Positions 63,577 to 64,000 of a stretch of DNA of 64,000 nt are shown here, piece by piece; positions within the stretch are counted from its first letter, which is position 1, and each line of letters opens with the position of its first letter. The stretch spans positions 62,001-126,000 of the forward strand of contig QKCJ01000038.1 of the NCBI GenBank assembly GCA_003245715.1. The letters are read 5' to 3'. The translations under genes were made by a program, and so were the position numbers. Below the pieces are notes generated by a model. The model searched no databases and was not told the DNA's origin. It worked only from the letters and a program-made list of their open reading frames with translations. This DNA comes from a bacterium. GTDB lineage: Bacteria; Planctomycetota; SZUA-567.

Positions 63577-64000
63577 ATGAAATTTATTGCAAAATTTATT
63601 GTTACGGTATTGCTGCTTTTTCTTCCTTGGGGAATTGCCAATGCGAGTGAAAACCTATTAGGTAGTAAAGATTTTTCTTCTGAGAATGGCTGGGTTGCCT
63701 GGATGCCCAAAGCTGCTAGCGAAGCTGGTTGTACATTTAAATTTGAAAATGGAAGAGTAATATTTAAATCTGTGGCAACTACAGAACAAAAGCCTTCTTT
63801 CCTTCAACTGTCAAAAGTGGTTCAGCTCGAAGCTGGAAAAAGATACAAAATTAAGTTAAGGATTAAATCTAATAAATCGGGATTAGTCCCGGTATATTAC
63901 AACATTTCAAAGCCTCCTTTTACCATTTACGCTGGTGCTAAGATTACTCTTAATGTTGGTGAGAATGATTACGATTGTGCTTTTATTGTCAAGAAAGCAA
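63577..64000 (+). CDS. Secreted carbohydrate-binding-like protein (cut by right edge)
   Basis: 141 codons visible from ATG 63577, with AGAGGAGA four bases upstream. Signal peptide KFIAKFIVTVLLLFLPWGIANA. The next ~120 residues (SENLLGSKDFSSENGWVAWMPKAAS, LQLSKVVQLEAGKRYKIKLRIKSNKSG) match a CBM4/9-type galactose-binding domain that binds glycan chains. It probably continues into a catalytic part beyond the window, as in glycosidases elsewhere here (inference). Confidence 0.8.
   Translation, partial: MKFIAKFIVTVLLLFLPWGIANASENLLGSKDFSSENGWVAWMPKAASEAGCTFKFENGRVIFKSVATTEQKPSFLQLSKVVQLEAGKRYKIKLRIKSNKSGLVPVYYNISKPPFTIYAGAKITLNVGENDYDCAFIVKKA

Noticed and set aside
1-64000. CRISPR array, rRNA, tmRNA or RNase P RNA
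   Set aside because: No regularly spaced repeats and no recognisable conserved RNA cores were seen on either strand.

Overview
The window reads as a chromosomal piece of a Gram-negative bacterium of the PVC group, most likely Lentisphaerota. This placement is inference. It rests on a secreted protein with an FTLIEMLVVIAII pseudopilin N-terminus set between secreted glycan-degrading enzymes, a MoxR/DUF58/VWA/ABC operon, an LpxL/HtrB-type acyltransferase (hence lipopolysaccharide) and a bacterial-type sigma-54. No rRNA or marker phylogeny is available here.

Layout. 1-7041: an AraC regulator (cut by the left edge) divergent from a GH63-like glucosidase, a pseudopilin-like protein and a 1188-residue secreted glycosidase with CBM-like domains. 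7147-12889: polyphosphate kinase and exopolyphosphatase, a TPR protein, a GNAT acetyltransferase and an HPr phosphocarrier. 13042-24683: eight overlapping minus-strand genes encoding a MoxR ATPase, a DUF58 protein, two VWA membrane proteins, an ABC-2 ATPase and permease, and two further membrane proteins; this is probably one envelope-associated machine. 24891-32605: a sugar-acid catabolic operon (enolase-superfamily dehydratase, SDR, UlaG-like hydrolase, RraA-like aldolase, IclR regulator) divergent from a GH78-like rhamnosidase, with a palindrome-rich control region between. 32740-34740: lexA-recA with a textbook SOS box inside the promoter. 34880-41759: recQ, an ornithine/lysine-type decarboxylase, tsaE, thiL, a lipid acyltransferase and purC. 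41979-44719: rpoN, itself preceded by a sigma-54-type promoter, and a soluble histidine kinase. 44807-55940: a coiled-coil membrane protein, an EIIA(Ntr)-like protein, mnmE, a CbiM/NikM-type metal transporter with a fused PDGLE segment, a TPR/OB protein, a 2-hydroxyacid dehydrogenase, tadA, a hybrid sensor kinase and an esterase.

56016-64000 is accessory DNA at a tRNA-Arg(ACG) gene. The tRNA 3' half and its terminator are repeated about 1.87 kb downstream (149 bp, first 87 bp identical). Between and beyond the repeats lie an intact rve-type IS, relics of two other transposases, and an IS256-like element whose terminal 119 bp recurs in inverted orientation 3.7 kb away. The inverted ends bracket one large AT-rich gene (872 codons) that appears to fuse TPR repeats, an SGNH-like domain with Cys at the usual Ser position, and a citrate-lyase-ligase-type nucleotidyltransferase. 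This is the best candidate for something undescribed. The window ends in a secreted protein cut by the right edge.

How parts connect: the two ends and the centre serve glycan breakdown and sugar-acid use. Regulatory PTS parts (HPr without the regulatory serine, EIIA) and sigma-54 with a soluble kinase suggest a nutrient-response layer. Polyphosphate genes, SOS genes and the MoxR/VWA operon are housekeeping or stress functions.
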